The notes under the pieces: model-generated
What the model was told of the DNA's origin: nothing
Database searches by the model: none
Seen by the model: the letters and a program-made list of their open reading frames with translations, nothing else
Translations under genes and position numbers: made by a program
Shown here: one piece after another, positions 35,762 through 45,183 of the stretch
Numbering within the stretch: position 1 is the stretch's first letter
Layout: each line of letters begins with the position of its first letter
NCBI RefSeq assembly: GCF_900109925.1
Contig: NZ_FOBW01000015.1
Coordinates: 55,195-119,194, forward strand
DNA length: 64,000 nucleotides
Direction: 5' to 3'
DNA from: Mesobacillus persicus
GTDB taxonomy: Bacteria; Bacillota; Bacilli; Bacillales; Cytobacillaceae

Positions 35762-36400
35762 TTACCTTGCTAAGATTTTATTAAATCGTCCTCTCCATTC
35801 ATCCGACAACGCCTTCAGCTGAAGCATTTCTTCGATTGCAGCAATATTTTCCTGTTCATGAAACAAAATTTGATTTCCTCTTAGAATTGAATAGTTCTCT
35901 TGAACACGATCCAGTAATTTAATTTTAGCATCGGCAAGGATGTTACCTTCTTCAATCACTCTAAAAAAATAGCCAGTAAGACTTGTTTCGACAATCCTGT
36001 TTAATAAAGGGTTAATCCCATTGTGCTTAGAAATGGTTGAACATGGCACTCTTCCTTGTGTTACCTCAATAACAGCCTCCCCCAATTGAACTACATCACC
36101 AATATACATTTCCTTTTCAGTCATCCCAACCGTGGTGATATTTTCTCCAAAAGCGGGGATTGATAACCGTTGTCCAAACTCTTTTTCCCATAATGTGTAA
36201 TGCTCATAGGGGTAAAGGCATACCGCCCGATCTGGTCCCCCATGAGCTTTTGTATTGGCTACACCATCTGAGGCAAAGCCAGCTTTTGAAAGATAGACTT
36301 CTGCTACCTTGCTTTTTCCGATGGCAGATTGCTCAACTTGATCTTTCCATACGTATTCTTTTGGTTCTCCCACATTTAATTGAATTAAGGTCGCTTTCAC
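35762..36400 (-). CDS. MOSC domain protein (YflK/YiiM type)
   Basis: About 212 residues if started at the GTG at 36400, which follows GGGGGGA; the longer frame begins at 36421. HGGPDRAVCLYPYEHY, FGENITTVG and TQGRVPCSTISKH are MOSC motifs, with the conserved Cys in VPCS. MOSC proteins handle the molybdenum cofactor sulfur; the YiiM branch reduces N-hydroxylated bases. This fits the molybdenum theme of the window but the gene stands alone. Confidence 0.85.
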   Translation of the reverse strand: MKATLIQLNVGEPKEYVWKDQVEQSAIGKSKVAEVYLSKAGFASDGVANTKAHGGPDRAVCLYPYEHYTLWEKEFGQRLSIPAFGENITTVGMTEKEMYIGDVVQLGEAVIEVTQGRVPCSTISKHNGINPLLNRIVETSLTGYFFRVIEEGNILADAKIKLLDRVQENYSILRGNQILFHEQENIAAIEEMLQLKALSDEWRGRFNKILAR

Positions 36401-36536
36401 AGGACATCCCCCCATTATCATTCATTTTAACTTGAATCCAAATTCTTTCCAACGGGTTTTTCCATAAAAAAGAAGTGCTTTTTTCTCGCCTTTTGGCTAA
36501 CTCTATAAACAGTATGAATTAAAAGGCGGGTATGAG

Positions 36537-37796
36537 ATGAATTACGTGGAAAAATTGTTCACTGGGTCTGAAGAAAAATCTTCAAAGAAAAAATCTGGTA
36601 CAAGCAGTAAGAAATGGGCAATTTTATCCATTTCGTCGATTCCATTAGTTATGACGCTAGGTAATTCCATGTTGATACCGGTATTGCCCATACTCGAAAG
36701 AGAAATGAGGATCTCCTCATTTCAATCCAGCTTAATTATTACTGTTTATTCCGTTGTCGCCATCTTCCTCATTCCGATTGCAGGCTATTTATCCGATCGG
36801 CTAGGGAGAAAAAAGGTGATTATCCCTAGTTTGATGCTAGCAGCAATAGGGGGATTGATAGCCGGATGGGCTACGTGGCAAATGACAAACGGCTATTGGC
36901 TAGTCCTTGTTGGCCGTGCACTTCAGGGAGCAGGGGCCGCAGGTTCTTTCCCAATTGTTTTACCACTTGTGGGGGATATGTTTAAAAATGAAAAAGATGT
37001 GAGCAGTGCCTTAGGCGAAATAGAAACCTCCAATACGTTAGGAAAAGTCCTAAGTCCTATACTTGGATCGTTTTTAGCTGGTATCATATGGTTTTTACCT
37101 TTCTTTTCTATTCCGGTCTTCTCTGCCATTTCTATCATTTTAATGATATTCTTGGTAAAAAGTCCGAAAAAGAAAGAAGAAGAAGCCCTCCCATTTAAAG
37201 ATTTTTTGAAAAAGATTAGGATGATTTTCACAGAAAACGGTCGTTGGCTATATGGAATCTTTTTTATCGGAGTTATTCTGATGTTTGTATTATTTGGCAT
37301 TCTCTTCTACCTTTCAACAATCCTTGAAACCAAGTATGGAATTAAGGATATGAAAAAAGGGTTATTTCTTGCATTGCCTCTTGGAGCACTTTGCCTTGCT
37401 TCATTCATTACTGGGAAAGTGATTAAACAGAATCAAGTTCTAATGAAATGGATTTCTTTTAGTGGGTCGCTCCTGCTTGGTCTTTCCATCGCGATCCTTG
37501 GATTTTCTGATAAGCTTTGGTATCTCATCAGTGTCTTTCTAATTGGGGCCATTGGTATTGGCATTTCTCTTCCACCTCTTGACTCACTAATTACAGAGAG
37601 CATTGAAAAAGAAGAGCGTGGAACGATTACCTCCATCTACAGTTCGATGAGGTTCGTCGGAGTCGCAGCTGGACCACCTATCATTGCAATCATGATGAAG
37701 AATTCCGAGCAAATGTTGTTTTATTTGTTAACGGGATTAAGCTTAGCGGCATCAATTGTTACTTTGCTTACAATCAAGCCTACTAAAAAGGGCTAA
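36537..37796 (+). CDS. MFS transporter, drug:H+ antiporter type
   Basis: 419 residues, about 12 membrane helices after a Ser/Lys-rich N-terminal tail (TGSEEKSSKKKSGTSSKKW). YLSDRLGRKKVIIPSLML is the MFS motif A, and VGRALQGAGAAGSFPI resembles motif C of drug exporters. Substrate unknown. The TG of an ATGA stretch places the start at 36537. Confidence 0.8.
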   Translation: MNYVEKLFTGSEEKSSKKKSGTSSKKWAILSISSIPLVMTLGNSMLIPVLPILEREMRISSFQSSLIITVYSVVAIFLIPIAGYLSDRLGRKKVIIPSLMLAAIGGLIAGWATWQMTNGYWLVLVGRALQGAGAAGSFPIVLPLVGDMFKNEKDVSSALGEIETSNTLGKVLSPILGSFLAGIIWFLPFFSIPVFSAISIILMIFLVKSPKKKEEEALPFKDFLKKIRMIFTENGRWLYGIFFIGVILMFVLFGILFYLSTILETKYGIKDMKKGLFLALPLGALCLASFITGKVIKQNQVLMKWISFSGSLLLGLSIAILGFSDKLWYLISVFLIGAIGIGISLPPLDSLITESIEKEERGTITSIYSSMRFVGVAAGPPIIAIMMKNSEQMLFYLLTGLSLAASIVTLLTIKPTKKG

Positions 37797-38006
37797 GAAC
37801 AAAAGCGAACGGGTTCCGTTAACTATCGCAAACATTAAAAATGTAATGCAAAATGACCTTCAAATTGTATGGTAATTTGGAGGTCTATTTTGTGATATAA
37901 CGGAGATTTAGATCATTAGCTGCAAAATATACTATTACATACAAAATGATATACATAAAAATTAAGATTGGTCTCTGCTTTAATTAGGTCGTTGTTTTGA
38001 CAGTGT

Positions 38007-38205
38007 ATGAAAATAAACGGAAGAATTCCGGCTAAATTGGGAAATCCGCATATTTCCCTTGAATTAAGCGGAGTTTTTCCGCTTATATTAACCAAATCTT
38101 TGAATTTTGTCTTATTTATAGCAGTTAACCGGAAATCCTCCGCTTATTTTCGCTTTTTTAGCTTCCTCTATATCAATAACCGGAAATTCTCCGCCTATTA
38201 AGATT
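38007..38205. repeat. Clustered short palindromic repeats (GGAA/TTCC, CGGA/TCCG)
   Basis: The 600-bp gap 37797-38400 has no credible gene. It contains several related palindromes: AACGGAAGAATTCCGG, TTAAGCGGAGTTTTTCCGCTTA and two AACCGGAAAT-TCTCCGCC/CCTCCGCTTATT-like units. A similar cluster lies at 60940-61145. Confidence 0.55.
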
Positions 38206-38360
38206 CTACCTACACAAAAACCACTACGAAGAAGGGGTAAATCGTTTTAAACTTCTTAAAAAGCGAAGTAGCAAGGGAATGACCCCATGCTGTTTATCAT
38301 GTTTCCCCCTGTATTTTATAGTGTAAAAACGATTATATTTCGGGTTGCATTTTCCTAACA

Positions 38361-38393
38361 AAAAGCCCCACTCCTTGATGAGTGGGGCTTTCA
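38361..38393 (-). terminator. Terminator of the hydrolase gene
   Basis: AAAGCCCCACTC/GAGTGGGGCTTT with T-run on the minus strand. Confidence 0.9.
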
Positions 38394-38400
38394 TGATTGG

Positions 38401-39159
38401 TTACAAATCCTCAACGATTCTGGTTAAAGCGTCATTGAACTGCTTTGGCTTCTTTGTAATAATTTGATGAGCCACTTTTTTTATAACTATCGTCTTAACA
38501 CCAGGTACATACTTTTTATATATACGAATATGCTTGTTTGTAAAATCTCTTGCACCATAGAATAAGTAAAGAGGTACAGCTAACCCTTGTAGCCGGTCCA
38601 AGCAGCTAAAATGTAAAGAGTCATGATAACAGTGATACCATGTATTTCGATTTACCTTCATCATGTGATGATAAATCATATCCCTAATATCCTTTTCATG
38701 TGTATGCGCCGTGGCAATTCCTTTTGCCAATAAATGCGGATGACGTTTTACCATATACATTCCGGCAATATGCTCATATTTTAAAATATAAGAATAAACC
38801 TCAGGAAACCCACCACATAAAACCGCTGCGCTAGTTCTTTCAGGATATGTCAATGCAAATTCTTGTACAACATTACCACCTGATGAATAACCGCAAATTA
38901 CCGCCTTATCAATCTGCAAATGATCGAGCAGAGTTAAGATTTCCTTCGCATAATCACTTGTGGAAAAGACGGTTTTGTCCGTTTGTGTATCCCCATGTCC
39001 ACCAAGGTCAGGCATGATTAAACGAAACCTATCCCCTAGTGGTCGCTGATAATGGAAAACCTTCCGTCCCATCGCAGGAGGGTGAATCATAACGATTGGC
39101 TTCCCCTCCCCAAAATCATCGTAATACATTTTTCCGTAATCCAACTGACAAAATGGCAT
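38401..39159 (-). CDS. Alpha/beta hydrolase
   Basis: About 252 residues from MPFCQLDYGKMYYDD at 39159 (AAGGGGAG upstream). Oxyanion segment MIHPPAMGRK, nucleophile Ser in CGYSSGGNVV, acid in FYGARDFTNKH and His near KKVAHQI complete the triad. Substrate cannot be predicted. Confidence 0.82.
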   Translation of the reverse strand: MPFCQLDYGKMYYDDFGEGKPIVMIHPPAMGRKVFHYQRPLGDRFRLIMPDLGGHGDTQTDKTVFSTSDYAKEILTLLDHLQIDKAVICGYSSGGNVVQEFALTYPERTSAAVLCGGFPEVYSYILKYEHIAGMYMVKRHPHLLAKGIATAHTHEKDIRDMIYHHMMKVNRNTWYHCYHDSLHFSCLDRLQGLAVPLYLFYGARDFTNKHIRIYKKYVPGVKTIVIKKVAHQIITKKPKQFNDALTRIVEDL

Positions 39160-39386
39160 CTTTGCGGCACTCCCCTTAGAGTCATTTCCGATTTGATAGT
39201 GTATAAAATTATCATGCCACACAGGGTTTATTCCATCCCAAAAAAACCAAACTCTATCCTAATGATTCAGTTCCCAATATATAAATTTTAGAAAACCAAA
39301 AAACTTTTCAGAAATTTGTTAAAATTGAAGCACAGAACTTAACAGATATTTGAAACTATATAGACGATGAAAAAGGAGATAAAGAG

Positions 39387-39799
39387 ATGGTTAGTTTCGA
39401 GAAAAAAATGATAGCGGAAAATGGTTCAGCGAATATTTTACAAAGGGAAATCTAGATATTCTAGATGAACTTACTGCAGAAGATTTTGTTTATCATTCAA
39501 GAAATGGTGAAAACACAAGTGATAAAATGAAGGAATTCATGAAATGGTATCGCTCGGTCTTTCAAGACGATGAGTGGGTCATCGAGGATATAATAGAGCA
39601 AGGACGTTACACGGGCTGGATGACATACATAGGCGGTTGGTTTGATATTCCGTCAGAAAACCAACGTGTTAAAGAAACGGGGATTATGATTTTTGCTTTT
39701 GAAAATGGAAAAGTCAAAGAGCTTTGGTGTGAGAACAGCGATGCAGCTATTTTATTTGAACTAGGCGCATTAAAAAGAAATACTCATGAGGTATTTTAG
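39387..39799 (+). pseudogene. SnoaL-like polyketide-cyclase family gene with a frameshift
   Basis: AAAAGGAGAT precedes ATG 39387, which reads MVSFEKK and then stops 16 codons later at TAG (39453-39455). The downstream frame (KWFSEYFTKGNLDILDELTA, then EDFVYHSRNGENTS and on to 39799) is a typical SnoaL-like domain. Adding one A to the A7 run near 39402-39408 joins both parts into one ~137-residue protein. So either one base is lost from the gene or the sequence, or transcription slips on the A-run. An ATG at 39527 could only give a 90-residue fragment. Confidence 0.7.
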
Positions 39800-39824
39800 A
39801 AATCCAAGCGAGGCCTTAGCAAAA

Positions 39825-39861
39825 AGTTTGAGCTTGGGAAAATCCCAAGCTCTTCTTTTTA
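39825..39861. terminator. Bidirectional terminator
   Basis: GAGCTTGGGA/TCCCAAGCTC between convergent genes; T-run to the right. It overlaps the end of the DUF2935 gene. Confidence 0.85.
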
Positions 39862-40659
39862 ATCCGCTTCAACTCGAGGTTTCCCTGGATCACAGTTCGG
39901 TCCTTGGCTTCCGGTTGATTCTGCGACCTTCGTTAGGTAATAACATTCTTCCCGATACATATGGTCCGCCATCAATGGAGCGATGGCCCCTAGTACCTTG
40001 TGGCTCAATTGCATTTCCTCGATCTCATCTAGAAACCCCATAAACAATTGCATCTCAAGTGATACCTCGGTATTCATTCTTTCTAATGCAGGAAACGAAG
40101 AAAGATTGGTCCGTAAAAACCCTGCCATCTCGACCGCTTTCAGATAAAAGGCCTCAAAATGCTTTGTATAAGTATCACTAGTTTCTTTTAATTGCTTTTC
40201 CGTCCGGTCAAGATTATCTGAAATGGCCCCGGCATGACCAGCCGCATCGAGCAGCCACACTAAATGATGATGCAACTCATGAAAGATCGGGGGCACTTGT
40301 GATTTCTTTAAGTATTCCAGTACTTGAAGATACTCTTCCACCTCATTTACCATATGATTAATAAAGCTTGCGGTAAATTGAATCGTTACTTTCCCCAATA
40401 ACATTTTCTCAATAAGCTCTAATTTAAACGCCCGAATCTTTTTCGCTTCTTCATCGGCTTTTTTGCTCAATTGAACAAGATCCGTTGTATCAACACTTTG
40501 AAGCAGCCGATCAAAGGTATAAATGAAATAAGTAGCCATATCGATTTCCTTTTTCTCACTAGGAGCCAACGCATCACGAATAAACCGACCGTGATCCCCT
40601 AAAACCTGTAGCCAAAAACGATGTTCAAACTTAGCTGCACTCTCAAAATTCTTAGCCAA
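39859..40659 (-). CDS. DUF2935 family helical protein
   Basis: About 266 residues if started at the TTG at 40659 behind AAAGGAGGAG; the ATG at 40686 would put that site inside the gene. SAAKFEHRFWLQVLGDHGRF and HELHHHLVWLLDAAGHAG, plus a second four-helix unit ending MADHMYREECYYL, are DUF2935 signatures with His/Glu placed as a ferritin-like metal site. Function unknown. Confidence 0.8.
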   Translation of the reverse strand: MAKNFESAAKFEHRFWLQVLGDHGRFIRDALAPSEKKEIDMATYFIYTFDRLLQSVDTTDLVQLSKKADEEAKKIRAFKLELIEKMLLGKVTIQFTASFINHMVNEVEEYLQVLEYLKKSQVPPIFHELHHHLVWLLDAAGHAGAISDNLDRTEKQLKETSDTYTKHFEAFYLKAVEMAGFLRTNLSSFPALERMNTEVSLEMQLFMGFLDEIEEMQLSHKVLGAIAPLMADHMYREECYYLTKVAESTGSQGPNCDPGKPRVEAD

Positions 40660-40729
40660 TTCAAGTCTCCTCCTTTTCACCTTCATAAAAGAATATGGTC
40701 GGTATCACTAATTATGCCAGCAAACTGGT

Positions 40730-40766
40730 AGAACCCTGGAAGGTGCCAGGCACCTTCCAGGGTTCT
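40730..40766. repeat. Perfect 37-bp palindrome
   Basis: AGAACCCTGGAAGGTGCC and its exact complement meet around position 40748. The core GGTGCC-A-GGCACC has no T-run beside it, so it does not look like a terminator. It lies between the fruA terminator and the DUF2935 gene. Confidence 0.7.
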
Positions 40767-40769
40767 TCC

Positions 40770-40808
40770 ATAAAAAAGAGTGCCAATGGAAAACATTGGC
40801 ACTCGCGA
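40770..40808 (-). terminator. fru operon terminator
   Basis: GAGTGCCAATG/CATTGGCACTC with T6 on the minus strand. Confidence 0.9.
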
Positions 40809-40821
40809 CGGATTACATTTT

Positions 40822-42702
40822 TTATTTTTCTACTGGCTTTTTCAACAGACCTAGCATAATAGCTGTTACGATTGAACCTATCACAATCGCTAACAGGTAC
40901 ATCAACCAGCCACCTTCTACTAATGGGACAACAAATAGTCCACCATGCGGTGCTCTTAGGCTGATATCAAACATCATTGTTAATCCACCTGCTACAGCCG
41001 CACCGACCATTGCCGACGGAAGGACACGTAATGGATCCGCTGCAGCGAATGGAATCGCACCTTCAGTTATAAAGGAAAGACCCATAATATAGTTCGCTTT
41101 TCCAGCATCACGCTCTTGCTTGTTAAATTTAGTTTTGAATAAGGTTGTTGCAATCGCGATTCCAAGTGGTGGAACCATTCCGCCTGCCATAATCGCAGCC
41201 ATCGGCTCATACACACCATTTGCTAATAAACCTGTTCCAAATACATAAGCTGCTTTGTTGACAGGACCACCCATATCAACCGCCATCATTAACCCTAAAA
41301 CAGCACCAAGCAATACTGCATTCGCTGTTCCTAAACCAGATAACCAATTTGAAATCCCTGTATTCAACGCCCCTACAGGTTCATTAACAAAGTACAACAT
41401 AACAAAACCAGTTAACGCTATACCAAATAGCGGATAAAGAAGAATGGTTTTTATTCCTTCAAGTGAAGCCGGTAAGCTAGCAAACAGCTTCTTCAATCCA
41501 ACAACTAGATAACCAGCAAGGAAACCTGCCACTAGACCACCTAAGAAACCTGCTCCACCTGTTGCCGCAAGCAAACCACCAACCATACCAGGTGCAAACC
41601 CAGGTCGATCGGCAATACTCATCGCGATGAAACCAGCAAGAACTGGAACAAGCAATCCGAACGCACCTGCACCGCCACCAATATCCATCAATGCTTTTGC
41701 AATTGGATGGAAGGACGGATCATTTGGATCAGATGAGTTATACCCAAACATAAATGAAATTGCAATTAAAATTCCGCCTCCAACAACAAATGGAAGCATG
41801 TTCGATACACCGTTCATTAAGTGCTTGTAAATCGTTGAACCTACAGATTTATTGCCTTCATTTTTCCCTTCTTCAGAGGAATGTGCACTTGAGTCCGCTT
41901 TATAAATTGGAGCATCCTGCTTAAGGGCACGTTCAATTAATTCCTGTGGCTTACGAATTCCACTTGCTACAGGAGTTTCAATCACTGGCTTCCCAGCAAA
42001 CCTTGCCATTTCCACTTTTGTGTCAGCGGCAACAATAACACCCACTGCATTTTTAATATCTTCGTCTGTTAGAATATTTTTTGCTCCACCAGAGCCATTT
42101 GTTTCAACCTTAATATCGACACCTAGTTCAGCCGCTTTCGCCTTTAACGCATCTGCCGCCATATAGGTGTGAGCAATTCCTGTAGGACAAGCTGTTACTG
42201 CAACTACATATTTTTTGCTATTGGAAACTGTTGTTTCCTGCTCATCTTCTTCATCATAGCTATTAATAATGTCAATTACTTCGTTTTCCGATTTAGCAGC
42301 CATCAATTTTTCACGAACTTCTGCACGCATTAATATTCCGGACAAACGTGCAAGTGCTTCTAAATGAGTATTGTTCGCACCCTCAGGAGCTGCAATCATA
42401 AAGAATAAGTGTGCAGGCTGGCCATCAAGAGATTGATAGTCTACACCTTCCAACGATTTCCCAAAGACAATCGCTGGGTGTTTCACGGACTTTGTTTTTG
42501 CGTGAGGAATCGCTATCCCGTCGCCCACCCCCGTTGTGCTTTGCTCTTCTCTTTTTAGAATCGCAGCTTTAAAGTCTTCACGGTTATCAATTTTTCTCGC
42601 TTTTGCTAATACATCTACTAAGCTATCAATCGCTGCTTCCTTGCTTTTGCCTTTCATGGAGAGAAGGATGGTGTCTTTTGTTAATAATTCTGTTATTCTC
42701 AT
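40822..42702 (-). CDS. fruA: Fructose PTS enzyme IIABC
   Basis: 626 residues. Order A-B-C: IIA with phospho-His H67 (GIAIPHAKT), IIB with its Cys in TACPTGIAHTYMAAD, then a IIC membrane domain of about ten helices (GVSNMLPFVVGGGILIAISF). Takes up fructose and makes fructose 1-phosphate for FruK. 12 bp after fruK. Confidence 0.95.
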   Translation of the reverse strand: MRITELLTKDTILLSMKGKSKEAAIDSLVDVLAKARKIDNREDFKAAILKREEQSTTGVGDGIAIPHAKTKSVKHPAIVFGKSLEGVDYQSLDGQPAHLFFMIAAPEGANNTHLEALARLSGILMRAEVREKLMAAKSENEVIDIINSYDEEDEQETTVSNSKKYVVAVTACPTGIAHTYMAADALKAKAAELGVDIKVETNGSGGAKNILTDEDIKNAVGVIVAADTKVEMARFAGKPVIETPVASGIRKPQELIERALKQDAPIYKADSSAHSSEEGKNEGNKSVGSTIYKHLMNGVSNMLPFVVGGGILIAISFMFGYNSSDPNDPSFHPIAKALMDIGGGAGAFGLLVPVLAGFIAMSIADRPGFAPGMVGGLLAATGGAGFLGGLVAGFLAGYLVVGLKKLFASLPASLEGIKTILLYPLFGIALTGFVMLYFVNEPVGALNTGISNWLSGLGTANAVLLGAVLGLMMAVDMGGPVNKAAYVFGTGLLANGVYEPMAAIMAGGMVPPLGIAIATTLFKTKFNKQERDAGKANYIMGLSFITEGAIPFAAADPLRVLPSAMVGAAVAGGLTMMFDISLRAPHGGLFVVPLVEGGWLMYLLAIVIGSIVTAIMLGLLKKPVEK

Positions 42703-42714
42703 CGTTTTTTCCTC

Positions 42715-43629
42715 CTATACACTCTCAGTCAGCTGTACTTGTGGCAATAATTCCTCTATCTTTTCTCTTGAAGCTAGACCGATAGAGAAAGCTGTTGCAC
42801 TTCCAGCTGCTACACTGTAGCGAAATGCTTCTGTTAATTTTCCATCATTGATGCTTTTTGCAAGAAAAGCGGCAACCATTGAATCACCAGCACCTACTGA
42901 GCTTTTTAGTTCTCCTTTTGGTACTGTTGCGATAACCGCTAGTTCTGAATTGATAAAAACCGCGCCCTTTTCCGCTAGTGAAACGATGACATTTTTCGCT
43001 CCCTGCTCCACAAGTTTCTTTCCATAAAATAAAGCATCTTCACAAGACTGAATTTTTTTATCAAAAAACTGTCCAAGCTCATGATGATTTGGTTTGATTA
43101 GGTATGGTCGATAGGCAAGTACTTTCTGTAAGATACTACCTTCTGCGTCAACCACAAACTCCGCACCTGAATCTTTACAAATTTGAATTAAGTCTTCATA
43201 GATACTCTCAGGTAGCTTAGAAGGAATGCTTCCTGCTAAAACGAGAACATCTTTGTTAGTCAATTGACTCACTTGATCCTTTAATTTCTGAAGATTTTCT
43301 TCTGTCAAATTAGGACCTTGACCATTTATTTCGGTTTCTTCAGAAGCCTTGAGCTTGATATTGATTCGAGTATCTTCCTCAACCTCAACAAATGCTGTTT
43401 CAATCCCTTCTTTTTTCAAGGAATCTTTGACGTAGGCTCCCGTAAACCCACCTACAAAACCTTTTGCAGTACTGCTAACCCCTAAAGTCATAAGAACACG
43501 AGAAACATTAATCCCTTTTCCTCCAGGAAACTTTACCTCTGTCTTTGTCCGATTTAATTGTCCTAAATGCACTTCGTCTACACTGACGATATAATCGACT
43601 GATGGATTTAGTGTTAGAGTATAAATCAT
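42715..43629 (-). CDS. fruK: 1-Phosphofructokinase
   Basis: 304 residues, PfkB family. FPGGKGINVSRVL near the N-terminus and SSVGAGDSMVAAFLA with the catalytic Asp near the C-terminus. Converts fructose 1-phosphate to the 1,6-bisphosphate. Overlaps fruR by 4 bp. Confidence 0.95.
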   Translation of the reverse strand: MIYTLTLNPSVDYIVSVDEVHLGQLNRTKTEVKFPGGKGINVSRVLMTLGVSSTAKGFVGGFTGAYVKDSLKKEGIETAFVEVEEDTRINIKLKASEETEINGQGPNLTEENLQKLKDQVSQLTNKDVLVLAGSIPSKLPESIYEDLIQICKDSGAEFVVDAEGSILQKVLAYRPYLIKPNHHELGQFFDKKIQSCEDALFYGKKLVEQGAKNVIVSLAEKGAVFINSELAVIATVPKGELKSSVGAGDSMVAAFLAKSINDGKLTEAFRYSVAAGSATAFSIGLASREKIEELLPQVQLTESV

Positions 43630-44378
43630 GATGTCACAACCTTTATGCTAGTTTTACTCTTATATTGTTTTAAAGTATCATCATCAATCGCATTCGTAAT
43701 AATAGTTGCCTCATGCATATCTGCAATTTTGGCGAATGCTATTTCAGAAAACTTTGTACTATCCGATAAAACAAAAACCTCTCGCGACAATTCCACCGCC
43801 TTCTGCTTAATTAATGCTTCTTCTTGATCAGGAGTCGTATAACCAAATTCAGAATGTACCCCATTTACACCAAGAAAGCACTTATCGAATCGGTATTGTT
43901 CAAGAGATGTTAAAGCTCCTCTACCGATAATCGCCTTTGTTTTATGCTTCGCGAACCCACCGATTAGATAGGTGGTGATTTCTCTCTCCAACAATGGACT
44001 CACATGCATTAGACCATTCGTCACAACGACAATCTCTTTATTCGGTAGGTAGTGTATCATTTCGAGCGTTGTGGATCCTGCATCAAGATAAATACAATCC
44101 CCTTCTTCAATAAGACTTGCCGCATATTTGGCAATCTGCTGTTTTTCTTGAAGGTTTTTGGTAGCTTTTTCATTCATGCTCGGTTCCTGCAGCTTCCCTT
44201 GAAGTCTTGCCGCCCCACCGTGCACTCGTTTTAAATGCTTTTCTTGTTCAAGTTGAGTTAGGTCACGACGAATCGTTGATTCAGAGGTTCCTGTAACATC
44301 AACCAGTTCCTGGATTTTCACCACCGACTTTTCTTTTATCATTTGAAGAATCAGCCGCTGGCGTTCAGGTGTTAACAT
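43626..44378 (-). CDS. fruR: DeoR family regulator of the fructose operon
   Basis: About 250 residues from MLTPERQRLILQMI at 44378. N-terminal DeoR helix-turn-helix (LVDVTGTSESTIRRDLTQLE), C-terminal sugar-phosphate sensor (YLDAGSTTLEMI, VVTNGLMHV). Probably represses its own operon until fructose 1-phosphate accumulates. Confidence 0.92.
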   Translation of the reverse strand: MLTPERQRLILQMIKEKSVVKIQELVDVTGTSESTIRRDLTQLEQEKHLKRVHGGAARLQGKLQEPSMNEKATKNLQEKQQIAKYAASLIEEGDCIYLDAGSTTLEMIHYLPNKEIVVVTNGLMHVSPLLEREITTYLIGGFAKHKTKAIIGRGALTSLEQYRFDKCFLGVNGVHSEFGYTTPDQEEALIKQKAVELSREVFVLSDSTKFSEIAFAKIADMHEATIITNAIDDDTLKQYKSKTSIKVVTS

Positions 44379-44409
44379 GAACAACACCCTTTCTTGCGTT
44401 TATAGGTTT

Positions 44410-44470
44410 ATTATATTGTAACCGTATTCACAAATCAATCATTTTCTTTCAAAAACAATCAATTTCTATC
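44410..44470 (-). promoter_or_regulatory. fru operon promoter and candidate FruR operator
   Basis: TTGATT (44433-44438), 17 bp, TATAAT (44410-44415). Direct repeats of the 8-mer AATCAATC/ACAATCAAT near 44433 and 44456, about 23 bp apart, overlap the -35 and resemble DeoR-family operators. The rest of the gap to 44706 holds no clear feature. Confidence 0.6.
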
Positions 44471-44706
44471 ATAATATAATATTTTCATGACTAGTTTTGA
44501 CTGTTTCCTACCCCAATAAACTCTCTACTAACCAAGGTGTTGTTTTCCACTCCAATAACTATTAGCAAACTCAGCAATGTCTTTTAACCACCAGATTAAC
44601 TGAAAATAAGTATATCCTTCACAGAGCAGCTCCTTCAAAAGTAATGTAGTATATTTGTTTACTTGAAAACAAATAGTATAAAAAAAGTACTTTCTGGAGG
44701 AAATGC

Positions 44707-45183
44707 ATGGGTTTCTCAATTTTCTTTTTACTCACTTGGTTGTTCTGTGCAGTTTTTACTGTTATCAAGAAACCACTCTCAATAATCGAAAACACAGCCG
44801 TTTATTTAATCATCCTCATTCTCAATATCAATTTTGCCTGGATTGTGAATGAAGAGCTAAAGTTTGTTACCGTAACTAAGGTTGGAATTGATTACGTCCC
44901 TTTCTTAATGAACAGGAGCATTTTAATGCCGTTGATTTTATTGATCTATTTAAATTTTCTTTTACGCCTGGACAAAACATCTTATAAAGCAGTGGTCCTT
45001 ACAGTTGCATCGGTGAGTATCATGCTTGGGCTAAGTTTTCTTGCAACGTTTTTTAAAGTAACAGAATATACCAAATGGACTCATGGATATGACTTAATCT
45101 TCTTTTTAGTTCTCCACCTTATCGCTTTCTATACTTACAAATGGTTTAGACAGATTTCTAACAAAGTGGTGCATGACCTATGA
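44707..45183 (+). CDS. Integral membrane protein, CBO0543-like
   Basis: 158 residues with about four or five helices. Charged pairs are few; WIVNEELKFVTVTKVGIDYV is the longest soluble stretch. Its last codons overlap the next gene by 4 bp (ATGA), so the two are translated together. Function unknown. Confidence 0.6.
   Translation: MGFSIFFLLTWLFCAVFTVIKKPLSIIENTAVYLIILILNINFAWIVNEELKFVTVTKVGIDYVPFLMNRSILMPLILLIYLNFLLRLDKTSYKAVVLTVASVSIMLGLSFLATFFKVTEYTKWTHGYDLIFFLVLHLIAFYTYKWFRQISNKVVHDL

Noticed and set aside
44528..44719. 63-codon minus-strand ORF upstream of 44707
   Set aside because: It runs across the start of the divergent membrane protein gene and has no ribosome site at its ATG; the tail (YFQLIWWLKDIAEF) looks protein-like but is unsupported.
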